26,146 nucleotides of DNA from the NCBI GenBank assembly GCA_964354135.1, contig CAYGZA010000054.1, forward strand, positions 1 through 26,146, in the 5' to 3' direction. A model generated the notes under the pieces. The model saw nothing but the letters and a program-made list of their open reading frames with translations. It was not told the origin of the DNA and made no database searches. The position numbers and the translations under genes were made by a program. This document shows positions 15,112-22,427 of this stretch, in pieces (the stretch's first letter is position 1; each line of letters begins with the position of its first letter). This DNA comes from CAYGZA01 sp964354135 (GTDB taxonomy: Bacteria; Planctomycetota; Planctomycetia; Pirellulales; Thermoguttaceae).

Positions 15112-15258
15112 CTATAGCTCTTCGACGACCACAAGATCATCCACCAGCGTGCTTCGGCCGATGTGCCCGAAGGCCACGGAGAAGGCATGTAGGTGGGATT
15201 GATCTCGGCGAGTGTAGTTGTTCTGCCAGGACGGGTCAACGAGAGCGAGAGGTTCCAT
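15112..15258 (-). CDS. Possible gene remnant or small ORF
   Basis: In the 378 bp between the propeller/MBL gene and the next hypothetical, one minus-strand frame reads 48 codons from an ATG at 15258 and ends GHIGRSTLVDDLVVVEEL. The tail has a protein-like hydrophobic/acidic alternation, reminiscent of the last strand of a jelly-roll domain (…STLVDDLVVVE), and the frame stays open upstream to near 15350 without a start. It could be the 3' end of a deleted gene. Evidence is weak: no ribosome site and no family recognised. Nothing else was seen in 14986-15363. Confidence 0.2.
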   Translation of the reverse strand: MEPLALVDPSWQNNYTRRDQSHLHAFSVAFGHIGRSTLVDDLVVVEEL

Positions 15259-15363
15259 CTGGCGACGATTAGTCCCGTCGGTCTGCGAGGAGTCGGAGGG
15301 AGGGTGAGTGCGCCCTGCTCTCGCCGCCAGGAACGTTCAGGTTCGGTCATCGTCACCAGAGCG

Positions 15364-16023
15364 TCACTGATCCTTGCGGCCCTTGGCCTCCAGGTGCTCG
15401 AAGTTCTGGAACCTCAGGATGGCCGCCTCGATATTGCCGCCGAGCTTATCTTTCATTCTGCCGACGATCCCTGCAATGAACTCATTCCATCGGCCGACCT
15501 CCTCGGCAAGCGCCCGAAGGTCCCGTTTTTCCCAATAAGAGCCCTCGTCCTTCACGTCTTCGAGGATGCCCATTGCTTTGGCGTGGTCCAGCAGGCGGAT
15601 CACGGACAGATGGCATCGGAGGAAGTTCTCGACGCCGCCCAGCGCCGGGTCGCTGGCGTACTCGGCCGTAGCGAGCACCTTCCCGTCCCGTTCCACGGTC
15701 TTGGGATAGACGCCCAGCCCGAAGTTGGCCTGTTCGCAGCCCTCGCCTGGCCACGTTGAGAACGCCACAAGCTGATCGGGTTGAACCAGGTGGTATTGCT
15801 CCCCATCAACCACAAGTTGCCTGGCTTGCGTCAAAAGCCAGCGGAGCGGATCGTCCCGATCACGGTTCGTGAAATCGCATTCCCGCCCAGTCAACTCGAC
15901 CACCTCGTCCACTTCCTTGAACGGCAGGTCCAGGGCCCTGCTGCGAAGCTGCTCCATCAACTCCTTGGCCCGCCTGGGGCTTCGGATTTGGGCGTGCAAG
16001 GCGTAGTGGATGGTCAGACCCAT
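15364..16023 (-). CDS. Conserved hypothetical protein
   Basis: 219 residues, soluble, no signal peptide or membrane segment. It starts MGLTIHYALHAQIRSPRRAK and contains TGRECDFTNRDRDDPLRWLL (about 45-64) and FSTWPGEGCEQANFGLGVYP, ending in a charged helix rich in Lys/Glu. I recall similar full-length proteins annotated as hypothetical in planctomycetes; no catalytic motif can be named. AAAGGA sits 11 nt before the ATG, which overlaps a nearby ATG in another frame. Divergent from the repeat protein at 16236, with 212 nt between starts. Confidence 0.75.
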   Translation of the reverse strand: MGLTIHYALHAQIRSPRRAKELMEQLRSRALDLPFKEVDEVVELTGRECDFTNRDRDDPLRWLLTQARQLVVDGEQYHLVQPDQLVAFSTWPGEGCEQANFGLGVYPKTVERDGKVLATAEYASDPALGGVENFLRCHLSVIRLLDHAKAMGILEDVKDEGSYWEKRDLRALAEEVGRWNEFIAGIVGRMKDKLGGNIEAAILRFQNFEHLEAKGRKDQ

Positions 16024-16235
16024 TGTTCATCGTTCCTTTTCGGTTGGCACCAGCAGACCGGAAGTGCGATCCGGTGTCCAGCCGTTCGGTGTCCCCCCTC
16101 GGCCCTTGACCTCTGCTCCATGGTAGGGATAGAACTGCGGTGAGGGAAGTCGAGCGGGGATGCGGTGGAAGACCGGATGGCACGATGACCAGGCAGAACA
16201 CGGCGACAGCAGATACTCTTCGGAAGCGGGTTTCC

Positions 16236-17234
16236 ATGAAGAAAGCAAAGCCCAGGAAGACATCGCCTGAGTCCCTGAAGACAAGGGGCGTCCGCAGGAG
16301 ACAGCCCGACGAGCCGCTGGCGTTACGGCTCCAGGCGGTCTGGCTCGACGGCCCGGTTCCAAACGGATACTGGCACCGCTCGGCGAACCGGCGTCTTTAC
16401 GTCCGATGGTTGGGGCACAAACTCGGTTTCCGCAAGCCGGAAGACTGGTATCGAATAACCACCGATGATTTCAAGCACAACCGTGGCGGTGGCCTCCTGA
16501 TGCAACACTTCGGGAGTTCCTCGATTGCTGCGGTCAAGGAGTGTTTCCCCGACTACGATTGGAAGGAGTGGTTGTTCGGAATGACGCCCGTCCGCTTCTG
16601 GCACGACCCCCGGAACCATCGCCGGTACATGAAGTGGCTCGGCCAGCGACTCGGCATCCGACGCCCCTCGGATTGGTATCATGTCAGCACTAAGAACTTC
16701 CAGGACAACAAAGGCGGTTCCTTCCTTCTCTGCTACGACAGCATGGTGTCCCGTGCCGTCATGAGCCACTTGCCGAGCTACGACTGGAAGGAATGGCTGT
16801 TCGAGAGGACGCCGATAAGGTTTTGGAAGGAGAAGAGGAATCGCAGGCGGTATATGAACTGGCTCGGAGAGAGGCTCGGCTTCAAGTCCATCGCCGATTG
16901 GTATTCCGTGACGTACGAGGACTTCCAGGCCAACCACGGGATTCAATTCCTGAAACTCTACAGTACTTCTCCGGTGGCGGCGGTGAAGGATTGCTTCCCA
17001 GAACACACCTGGAAAGAATGGATGTTCGCTCGGGTTCCGGTCGGCTTTTGGGACACGCTGGCAAACCGCAGACGCTACCTACGCTGGCTCGGAGAGAAGC
17101 TCAAGCTCAAGAGGCCGAAGGACTGGCACAGAGTGAGATGGGAAGATTTCAGAGCGAACTGCGGCGGCGGCTTGCTTGCACGATACTATTCGCAAATGGA
17201 CGTGGTGAAGGAGTGCATCCCGGGATTCAAGTGA
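16236..17234 (+). CDS. Four-fold repeat protein (W-L-G-E / D-W-Y / W-K-E-W-L-F repeats)
   Basis: 332 residues, very basic, with a Lys/Arg-rich N-tail (KKAKPRKTSPESLKTRG). From residue ~43 it is built of four units of about 75 residues: each has FW then N-R-R-R-Y-x-x-W-L-G-E-x-L, DWY/DWH, a DFxxN-x-GG(G)xLL stretch, an AVK-ECFP element and a final WKEW-LF (the fourth unit stops just before it, at IPGFK). The repeats are diverged (about half identical by eye). I recall similar repeats in hypothetical proteins of algae, large DNA viruses and some bacteria, often near nuclease domains, but cannot name the family. High charge and aromatic content suggest nucleic-acid binding (inference). The ATG at 16236 is preferred; ATG 16185 and GTG 16140 are in frame. 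The exonuclease gene begins 15 nt after its stop. Confidence 0.75.
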   Translation: MKKAKPRKTSPESLKTRGVRRRQPDEPLALRLQAVWLDGPVPNGYWHRSANRRLYVRWLGHKLGFRKPEDWYRITTDDFKHNRGGGLLMQHFGSSSIAAVKECFPDYDWKEWLFGMTPVRFWHDPRNHRRYMKWLGQRLGIRRPSDWYHVSTKNFQDNKGGSFLLCYDSMVSRAVMSHLPSYDWKEWLFERTPIRFWKEKRNRRRYMNWLGERLGFKSIADWYSVTYEDFQANHGIQFLKLYSTSPVAAVKDCFPEHTWKEWMFARVPVGFWDTLANRRRYLRWLGEKLKLKRPKDWHRVRWEDFRANCGGGLLARYYSQMDVVKECIPGFK

Positions 17235-17249
17235 TGGCTGGGAGGGATC

Positions 17250-17771
17250 ATGACCTACATCATGGTAGACGTTGAAGCGGACGGCCCGATCCCGGGCGAC
17301 TACTCGATGGTCTGCTTCGGGGCCATCGTGGTCGAACCCGCTCTCGACAGGACATTCTACGGGCGGCTGAAGCCGATCTCGGACAAGTGGGTTCCCGAGG
17401 CACTTCAGGTGAGCGGCTTCACCAGGGAGGAGACCCTGCAATTCGACGACCCCAAGGCGGTCATGCAGCAGTTTGCCGATTGGGTTCGTTCCGCAAGCCA
17501 CGGCCAGCCCATGTTCATCTCCGACAACAACGGCTTCGACTGGCAGTTTGTGAACTGGTACTTCCACCATTTCCTGGGCAAGAACCCCTTTGGGCATAGC
17601 TCGACCAACCTCGGCTCGCTCTACAAGGGCGTGGTCCGGGACACGTTCGCCAACTTCAAGCATCTGAGGAAGACGAAGCACACCCACAATCCGGTGGACG
17701 ATGCCCGGGGAAACGCCGAAGCGCTCTTGCATATCAAGGAGCAGTACGGGCTGAAGATCAACCTCACGTGA
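17250..17771 (+). CDS. DnaQ-fold 3'-5' exonuclease (ExoX/oligoribonuclease-like)
   Basis: 173 residues, one DEDDh exonuclease domain: VDVEADGP (Asp7, Glu9), SDNNGFDWQFVNWY (91-104, Asp97) and HNPVDDARGNAEALL (146-160; His146 and Asp151 for the DEDDh signature). The tract ALQVSGFTREE is like the helix-loop of DnaQ family members. It would remove nucleotides from 3' ends of DNA or RNA in the cytoplasm. A GGGAGGG precedes the ATG. Position 15 nt behind the repeat protein suggests co-translation, so the repeat protein may guide or regulate it (inference). The gene's TGA is 14 nt before the next start. Confidence 0.88.
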   Translation: MTYIMVDVEADGPIPGDYSMVCFGAIVVEPALDRTFYGRLKPISDKWVPEALQVSGFTREETLQFDDPKAVMQQFADWVRSASHGQPMFISDNNGFDWQFVNWYFHHFLGKNPFGHSSTNLGSLYKGVVRDTFANFKHLRKTKHTHNPVDDARGNAEALLHIKEQYGLKINLT

Positions 17772-17785
17772 GCAGGAGATTCATC

Positions 17786-18880
17786 ATGGGCGTGAGCAAT
17801 CGGACAATCTGGGCGTGGCTCGCTGTTCTGGCGTGCCTCGTAGCATTGATTCCAGCGGCCCAAGCACAGCCACCCAAACTGCGGGCGACGGTCGGGGCCT
17901 ACTACTTCGACGGCTGGAGCGGGAAGACCGAGGATCTGCACCTGCCCAAGCTGCTGCAAACGAAGTATGCCGACCGCAAGCCGCTCTGGGGCTGGAGGGA
18001 CGATACGGTCGAGATCATGCGACAGCAGATCGACTACTGTGCGGACCACGGCATCGCCTTCTGGGCCTTCGACTGGTACTACCCGGAGGGCGAAAACAAG
18101 ACGACGCCGCTCAACAATGCCCTCGCACTGTACCTGAAGGCCCCCAACTGCCAGCGATTGAAGTTCTGCCTGCTGGTGGCGAACCATGCAGGCTTTCGCA
18201 TCGGGCCGAAGGACTGGGACGCCTGTTGCCAAAGGTGGATTGACCTGTTCCGGCAGCCGACTCACCTTCGGCTCGACGGTCAACCGCTGCTGATCTTCTT
18301 TTCGCCCGACGAATTACAGCGGGCCTTTGGCGGCGTGGACGGTGTGCGCCAGGCGTTGGAATCGTTACGGGCCAAAGCCAAGCAGGCTGGACTGCCAGGG
18401 GTGGCCGTTGCTGCTTGCACGGGGCCTGGCGGGCACCTGACCGACTTGGCCCGCTCGGGCTACACGCTGCTGACCGGCTACAACTACAGCTTGGGCTGGC
18501 TCAGCGGCGGCGGCAGCCAGCCGTTCCGAAAGCTGATCGATGGCAGCCAGCGGATCTTCGATCAGTTTGCCGAGAAGACGCCGCTCCCTTACGTTCCGGT
18601 GATCACGGCGGGTTGGGACCGGCGGCCTTGGGAAGAAGACAAGCTTCCGCCCGGAAAAATGTCGGTTTGGTATCCCGACCGCACGCCCAAGCTGGTCGAA
18701 GAGTTCGTGCGCCTGGGCGTTCGCTGGCTGGATAAGCATCCCGACAAAACGACGACGCAGCGGCTCCTGCTGATCTACGCATGGAATGAAAACGGCGAAG
18801 GCGGATACCTGACGCCGACTGCCGTGGACGGCACGGAGTACCTCAAGGCGGTGCAGCGGGCAATCACCGTGGACCGCTGA
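17786..18880 (+). CDS. Secreted WbsX-family glycoside hydrolase-like protein
   Basis: 364 residues with a Sec signal peptide (WAWLAVLACLVALIPAAQAQ, cut near 27). The body matches the glycosyltransferase-WbsX/GH99-like (beta/alpha)8 family: VGAYYFDGWSG (36-46), a QIDYCADHGIAFWAFDWYYP stretch, 'GQPLLIFFSPDELQ', and the ending LLIYAWNENGEGGYLTPT with the family's W-N-E-x-x-E-G-G motif. Such proteins are thought to cut or transfer mannose-containing glycans. AGGAG is 8 nt before the ATG at 17786; a GTG at 17768 overlaps the exonuclease stop. Its periplasmic role does not fit obviously with the two genes before it. Confidence 0.88.
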   Translation: MGVSNRTIWAWLAVLACLVALIPAAQAQPPKLRATVGAYYFDGWSGKTEDLHLPKLLQTKYADRKPLWGWRDDTVEIMRQQIDYCADHGIAFWAFDWYYPEGENKTTPLNNALALYLKAPNCQRLKFCLLVANHAGFRIGPKDWDACCQRWIDLFRQPTHLRLDGQPLLIFFSPDELQRAFGGVDGVRQALESLRAKAKQAGLPGVAVAACTGPGGHLTDLARSGYTLLTGYNYSLGWLSGGGSQPFRKLIDGSQRIFDQFAEKTPLPYVPVITAGWDRRPWEEDKLPPGKMSVWYPDRTPKLVEEFVRLGVRWLDKHPDKTTTQRLLLIYAWNENGEGGYLTPTAVDGTEYLKAVQRAITVDR

Positions 18881-18889
18881 CTATCCCGG

Positions 18890-19096
18890 TCACGTCCCCG
18901 CCCCCTCTCCTCGGTCTTTGTCCGGGCTGTAGTTCCCCACTGCGGTCTCATAGACCGCCACCGCAGCTTTCGCCATTGCCTCCATGGTGTGACCTGATGG
19001 CAGGAGCGGCAAGTGGCGGAGGCCGAGTCGGCACACGATATCGACAATCGCCTTCTTGAGTTCCCTCTCCAGCTTGCGGACGGTCTTCTGTTCCAC
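18890..19096 (-). CDS. Small conserved hypothetical protein
   Basis: 68 residues starting at a GTG (19096) with GAGAGG upstream. Sequence: a basic helix RKLERELKKAIVDIVCRLGL, then HLPLLPSGHTMEAMAKAAVAVYETAV. The P-L-L-P-S-x-x-T-M-E-x-M-A-K-A-A-V motif is one I recall from short planctomycete proteins of unknown role. It is convergent with the WbsX gene (9 nt between stops) and is followed downstream of the secreted protein by 19 nt, so it probably shares that transcript. Confidence 0.6.
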   Translation of the reverse strand: MEQKTVRKLERELKKAIVDIVCRLGLRHLPLLPSGHTMEAMAKAAVAVYETAVGNYSPDKDRGEGAGT

Positions 19097-19115
19097 GGAT
19101 AAGCCCTCTCGCTTC

Positions 19116-19985
19116 TCACTTGCCGATCAACTGGACCTTCCTCTTCGTTCGGTTTGCAACTGGTTCCCCCACCCTGACGACCACTGTTCCGTCCTTCGCC
19201 ATGGCCTCGGCGTAGTCCGGCACCCTCTTCGGATAGATCGCCTCGGCCGCCGTCACCTTGGCTGGTTTCCCGTTCACGGTCAGGTTGCCGAAGGTGACCG
19301 TGACCTTGGGGATCTCGCTCACCGGAATTCGCCGCCCGTAGACCTCCACGAAACTGGCCACTCTCCGTGACAGGACGAGGTTCTCACCCTTGAACCGCAG
19401 CGCCCCGACAAACACGTTCTCTTGCTTCTCGTGCGGAAGGACGAACACGCCGACCCAGGTGGTCGGTTTCCCGTCGATCTCCTCCTTGTCCATCCGCACG
19501 ACCTTGTAGGTGAACTTGCCCTTCTTCCACTCGTAGGGGCGGCGCACACTCACGAAGTCGCCCTCATGGCCCGAACTTTGGCAGAAACCGCCGATGGACG
19601 GACGGATGGCATCCAGACCCCGCTCACCCCACATGGAGAAGATGAATCCGGGGCCGATCTTGCGGAGGCGTTGGTCCTGTTTGGTGTATCCGTCCGCTTG
19701 GGTCTGGATGCCGCCGTAGAAGGGCGTCTTGCTGAGGTGCCCGATTCCTATGGGGGCGATGTAGAGGTTGACCGACGAGGGCACGTCGTCGCTGATCTCC
19801 ACGTCGATGCTGTAGCTCTCGAATGGCGTATCCTGGCCGATGTCCCACCACAGGTCCACCAGGTGCCACGGTGGCGGTGGGTATTCCTTGGAGTTGGCAT
19901 CCCGGGGTTCTGCGACGAGCAGTGGGGTGGCCGAGAAGACGAGAACGAGAACGGCGAAGCGCAGACGGATTCCACGACACAGCAT
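19116..19985 (-). CDS. Secreted DUF3472-like protein
   Basis: 289 residues with a signal peptide (about 1-24, IRLRFAVLVLVFSATPLLVA). The mature chain begins EPRDANSKEYPPPPWHLVDL and contains FYGGIQTQADGYTK, GPGFIFSMWGERGLDA and GHEGDFVSVRRPYEWKKGKF: the 'GGxQ…IFSxWGE…GHEG' order is the hallmark I associate with DUF3472 and related carbohydrate-binding-like domains. AAGGAG lies 8 nt before the ATG at 19985; an upstream ATG (19991) is too close to it. Function unknown, likely envelope or polysaccharide linked. It sits just upstream of the small protein at 18890-19096. Confidence 0.75.
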   Translation of the reverse strand: MLCRGIRLRFAVLVLVFSATPLLVAEPRDANSKEYPPPPWHLVDLWWDIGQDTPFESYSIDVEISDDVPSSVNLYIAPIGIGHLSKTPFYGGIQTQADGYTKQDQRLRKIGPGFIFSMWGERGLDAIRPSIGGFCQSSGHEGDFVSVRRPYEWKKGKFTYKVVRMDKEEIDGKPTTWVGVFVLPHEKQENVFVGALRFKGENLVLSRRVASFVEVYGRRIPVSEIPKVTVTFGNLTVNGKPAKVTAAEAIYPKRVPDYAEAMAKDGTVVVRVGEPVANRTKRKVQLIGK

Positions 19986-20058
19986 AATCATCTCTCCTTG
20001 GTCACTCGTTCTACAGCGGTCGGCATCGTTCCAAGCAACACAGGATCAACGAGCCCAC

Positions 20059-20093
20059 GGTCGTCGCCAACGGCGATCAAGGTTGACTCGGGC
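20059..20093. repeat. Short degenerate trace of the alpha/beta hydrolase 3' sequence
   Basis: This ~35 bp piece contains CGGCGATCAAGG and GACTCGGGC in the same order and spacing as the hydrolase copies at 21147-21298 (ACGGCGATCAAGG) and 21977-22133 (GACTCGGGC). It looks like a third, heavily trimmed copy. The length is short, so chance cannot be fully excluded. Confidence 0.35.
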
Positions 20094-20098
20094 GTGGC

Positions 20099-20710
20099 CT
20101 ACCCTGTCAACTTCTTTCTCCACCCTCGGCCAAGGAAGTGCCGTCCCCAGAACTCAACTATGTCTTCCACCATTGGGGCAGACTGGGGGATCAGGTCCGT
20201 CCAGTACCGAGAGTTGTAGCGTTTAGCATATTGCTGTGCTATCTGGTAGCCAAGGACGGAGGAGTACCAAGGCTGGAGAACACACTCCAACGCCGTTTCC
20301 GCCACGAGCACTTCCCGGCTGTGGATGATGCGGACTGGTCCCCACCTCTGGCGTTCGTACTCGTTCTGAACGTCACGGATCTCGGACAGGATGTCGTGAA
20401 GCGCCGATTTCGTTTGATTGGTCCGCCTCTTCAAGTACCCCTCCATCCCACGGACTGCCTTGCCGACGAGCCGCTGGTATCGTCGTTGGGCCTCGGATGG
20501 CGGCCGACCGGAACGGCTTCGGGCCTCCATCCTCTCGTGCGTCTTCTTGGCGATATGGAGGGCGAACCTCGCTGCGGCGTTCTGATCGCTGCACAGACTC
20601 TTCAGCATCGTGAGGCGAGTGATCTCGAAGTTCTTGCCGTGGCGAAGATCGGCGGCAATCTGGGCAAGGGTTTGGAGTCTCTTGATGACTGCGGGAGGTG
20701 GGGCGCTCAT
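20099..20710 (-). CDS. Conserved hypothetical protein
   Basis: 203 residues, mostly helical and basic, no signal peptide or membrane segment. Segments: ITRLTMLKSLCSDQNAAARF, a Pro-Ser-rich turn, YQRLVGKAVRGMEGYLKRRT, and the ending VEFWGRHFLGRGWRKKLTG. No motif I recognise; such proteins recur in planctomycetes next to the short family at 20757-21101, suggesting a pair. ATG at 20710 chosen over 20746, which adds a Pro-rich tail; no clear ribosome site at either. Stop TAG. Confidence 0.68.
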   Translation of the reverse strand: MSAPPPAVIKRLQTLAQIAADLRHGKNFEITRLTMLKSLCSDQNAAARFALHIAKKTHERMEARSRSGRPPSEAQRRYQRLVGKAVRGMEGYLKRRTNQTKSALHDILSEIRDVQNEYERQRWGPVRIIHSREVLVAETALECVLQPWYSSVLGYQIAQQYAKRYNSRYWTDLIPQSAPMVEDIVEFWGRHFLGRGWRKKLTG

Positions 20711-20756
20711 GCCGAGGATTATCGGGGAAGGTGGCAACGGCGGCAACGGTCTCCTG

Positions 20757-21101
20757 TCACTGTCGGGGGTACTTTTCTCCGAGCCACGTCATCTGGGCAG
20801 AAACCACCTCCAACAGCTTTTCGGCAGCGGCCTTGAAATCGTCGTTGCCGGGCACCCAGTCAATTGGCTCGAAAAGGACGAATTGGATCGCTGCCATCAG
20901 CACCAGCCGTTGCAGTTCTTCCGGGCGGCCATTTCTCCACTCACCCGACCCGAACGGTGTCGGATGCTTGTTCCGCAGCAGAGCGTCGATGTCGGCCTGC
21001 AAATCCATGATCTCCAGGAGCTTCTTGCGGACAAGCTCCTGAGTCCTCGCAGCTTCATTCAGTTCGTCCTCGGGCACGTCCAAGTGAATGTTCCTTTGCA
21101 T
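20757..21101 (-). CDS. Small helical hypothetical protein
   Basis: 114 residues: a long amphipathic helix (EDELNEAARTQELVRKKLLE then IMDLQADIDALLR) suitable for a coiled coil, then a second half with LVLMAAIQFVLFEPIDWVPG. Start MQRNIHLDVPEDELNEAART. It lies 46 nt upstream of the 203-residue hypothetical on the same strand and probably forms an operon with it. No family named. Confidence 0.66.
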   Translation of the reverse strand: MQRNIHLDVPEDELNEAARTQELVRKKLLEIMDLQADIDALLRNKHPTPFGSGEWRNGRPEELQRLVLMAAIQFVLFEPIDWVPGNDDFKAAAEKLLEVVSAQMTWLGEKYPRQ

Positions 21102-21146
21102 AGCGGGTTGATGGGCGTGATTTCGCCGCTACCCGACCGCCCTTTC

Positions 21147-21298
21147 CACCGCCTCCAACATCGCCTTCAGCGACTCGGGATCGGCCAGCCGGTGGTCCGT
21201 CCCCACGGCGATCAAGGCCGGGGCGGTCGCTGTTGCAGAGAAGCTCCTGGCTGTCGGCGAAAGGGGTGGTCTCATCGGCGGGGAATCCAGGATCTCCG
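21147..21298 (-). pseudogene. Broken copy of the alpha/beta hydrolase C-terminal part
   Basis: The first 55 bp (21147-21201) are identical to 21977-22031 inside the intact hydrolase, and similarity continues to about 21298, offset 830 bp. Read on the minus strand it encodes 'DETTPFADSQELLCNSD', then a short deletion shifts the frame before VGTDHRLADPESLKAMLEAV and a stop. The nucleophile half is missing. So this is a 5'-truncated, frameshifted duplicate separated from the intact gene by the methyltransferase. Its natural ending (AVERAVG-stop) may show the ancestral 3' end that the intact copy has lost. Confidence 0.85.
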
Positions 21299-21300
21299 GT

Positions 21301-21912
21301 TCAACTGCCCCTGCGTAGTATCGCAAACCACGCCTTTGGGCCACCGTGCTTGAACGCTTCTGGCGATTGCGGATTGGGCTCAAATTGCGTTGGCGTGATC
21401 GACTCGATGGTCCAGCCGTCAGCGAATGCTCTTCGGATTTCGTCCTGCGTGATCCGCCGTGGTCCCCTGTCGCTTGGCTCCTGGTCGCTGAAACACATCA
21501 GGAACAACTTGCCGTCTTGCTTCGTGACGTGGGCCAATCCTGCGACGTAGGGGAGGCGATCAGCGTCCGAGAGCACGTGGAACAGTCCACAGTCGATCAC
21601 GCTGTCGAACTTGCGGTCCAGGCTCGTCAGCTTCAAGGCGTCCATTTGCAGGAATTCAGCCTCCACGCCAAGTTCCATCGCCTTTCGCTTGGCCTCCATG
21701 ATGGGGAATTCCACGAAATCAATTCCCAGCACAGGATGGCCCCGCTAGGCAAAGAACAGAGCGTTGTCACCAGTGCCGCAGCCAGCATCGAGGACTGATC
21801 CGGTGATCTCGTCAGCGACTTCGATGAACGGCTTTTGCGGTCGGCCAAGATCCCATGGTGGCTTGCCTTCGTAGGCCGCTTGGAACCGCTGACGGCTTGG
21901 ATTGTCGTTCAT
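21301..21912 (-). pseudogene. Class I SAM-dependent methyltransferase interrupted by an in-frame TAG
   Basis: The frame from ATG 21912 encodes ...ITGSVLDAGCGTGDNALFFA (SAM-binding motif I, GCGTG), then TAG at 21747-21745 (codon 56), then RGHPVLGIDFVEFPIMEAKR (acidic loop D of motif II), QMDALKL, DSVIDCGLFHVLSD and a complete C-terminus to 21301. Homologues have Gln, Ala, Ser or Glu at the broken position (FxA-x-RGH); CAG to TAG is one transition. Everything else is intact. Without readthrough the two pieces are 55 and about 143 residues (restart at an ATG at 21732). AAGGAG is 6 nt before the ATG, which overlaps the hydrolase stop as ATGA, so it is translationally coupled to the hydrolase. Resembles thiopurine/TehB-like small methyltransferases; target unknown. 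Confidence 0.82.
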
Positions 21913-22424
21913 ACCCGCTCCTTGTCGATGCAAACGGTCGTCCGACTACCGTTCACATCATGGGAAGAGTACGGCTCCACCGCCTCCAACATCGCCTTCA
22001 GCGACTCGGGATCGGCCAGCCGGTGGTCCGTTCCCACGACGACCAAGGCCGACTCGGGCAGGTCGCTGTTGCGGAGAAGCTCCTGGCTGTCGGCGACCGG
22101 AACCGTCTCATCGGCTTTGGAATGAAGGACGATGGTATTGGACTTGACCGTTGTTGCCTTGCCCCACCGCTTCCAGGCGGGGCAGAGGAGCACCAGGGGC
22201 GTCGTGCCCGAGTCGATGCTCATCGCCACGGCACCACCTCGGCTGGAACCGACCACAACATCGGGGTGATGGCGGCCGAACTCGGCTTGGGCGATGCGGA
22301 CAGCGGCGTCGAAGTCGTTGTCGGGAAGGGCGGGGTTCAAGACCTCGTGCCCGTGGTTCTTGAGGTAGGTCGGCTTGAGGCCGCCGGGTGTTGAAGTCCA
22401 GCCGTGGAGGAAGAGGATTCGCAT
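21909..22424 (-). CDS. RBBP9/YdeN-like alpha/beta hydrolase
   Basis: 171 residues, single alpha/beta hydrolase fold: FLHGWTSTPGGLK near the start (oxyanion region), VVGSSRGGAVAM with the nucleophile Ser in G-x-S-x-G, the Asp in HSKADETVP and the His in VGTDHRLAD. Serine hydrolase activity is expected; substrate unknown. The C-terminal ~20 residues (SSHDVNGSRTTVCIDKERV) are unlike the broken copy at 21147-21298 and look like an extension over a lost stop. It begins 3 nt after the STAND gene's stop and overlaps the methyltransferase start (ATGA), so it is probably part of one operon. No good ribosome site of its own, consistent with coupling. Confidence 0.85.
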   Translation of the reverse strand: MRILFLHGWTSTPGGLKPTYLKNHGHEVLNPALPDNDFDAAVRIAQAEFGRHHPDVVVGSSRGGAVAMSIDSGTTPLVLLCPAWKRWGKATTVKSNTIVLHSKADETVPVADSQELLRNSDLPESALVVVGTDHRLADPESLKAMLEAVEPYSSHDVNGSRTTVCIDKERV

Positions 22425-22427
22425 GGG

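Noticed and set aside
16380..17230. Tandem repeats considered as a CRISPR array or DNA satellite
   Set aside because: The repeat is at protein level with a ~225 bp period and strong DNA divergence, inside one open frame.
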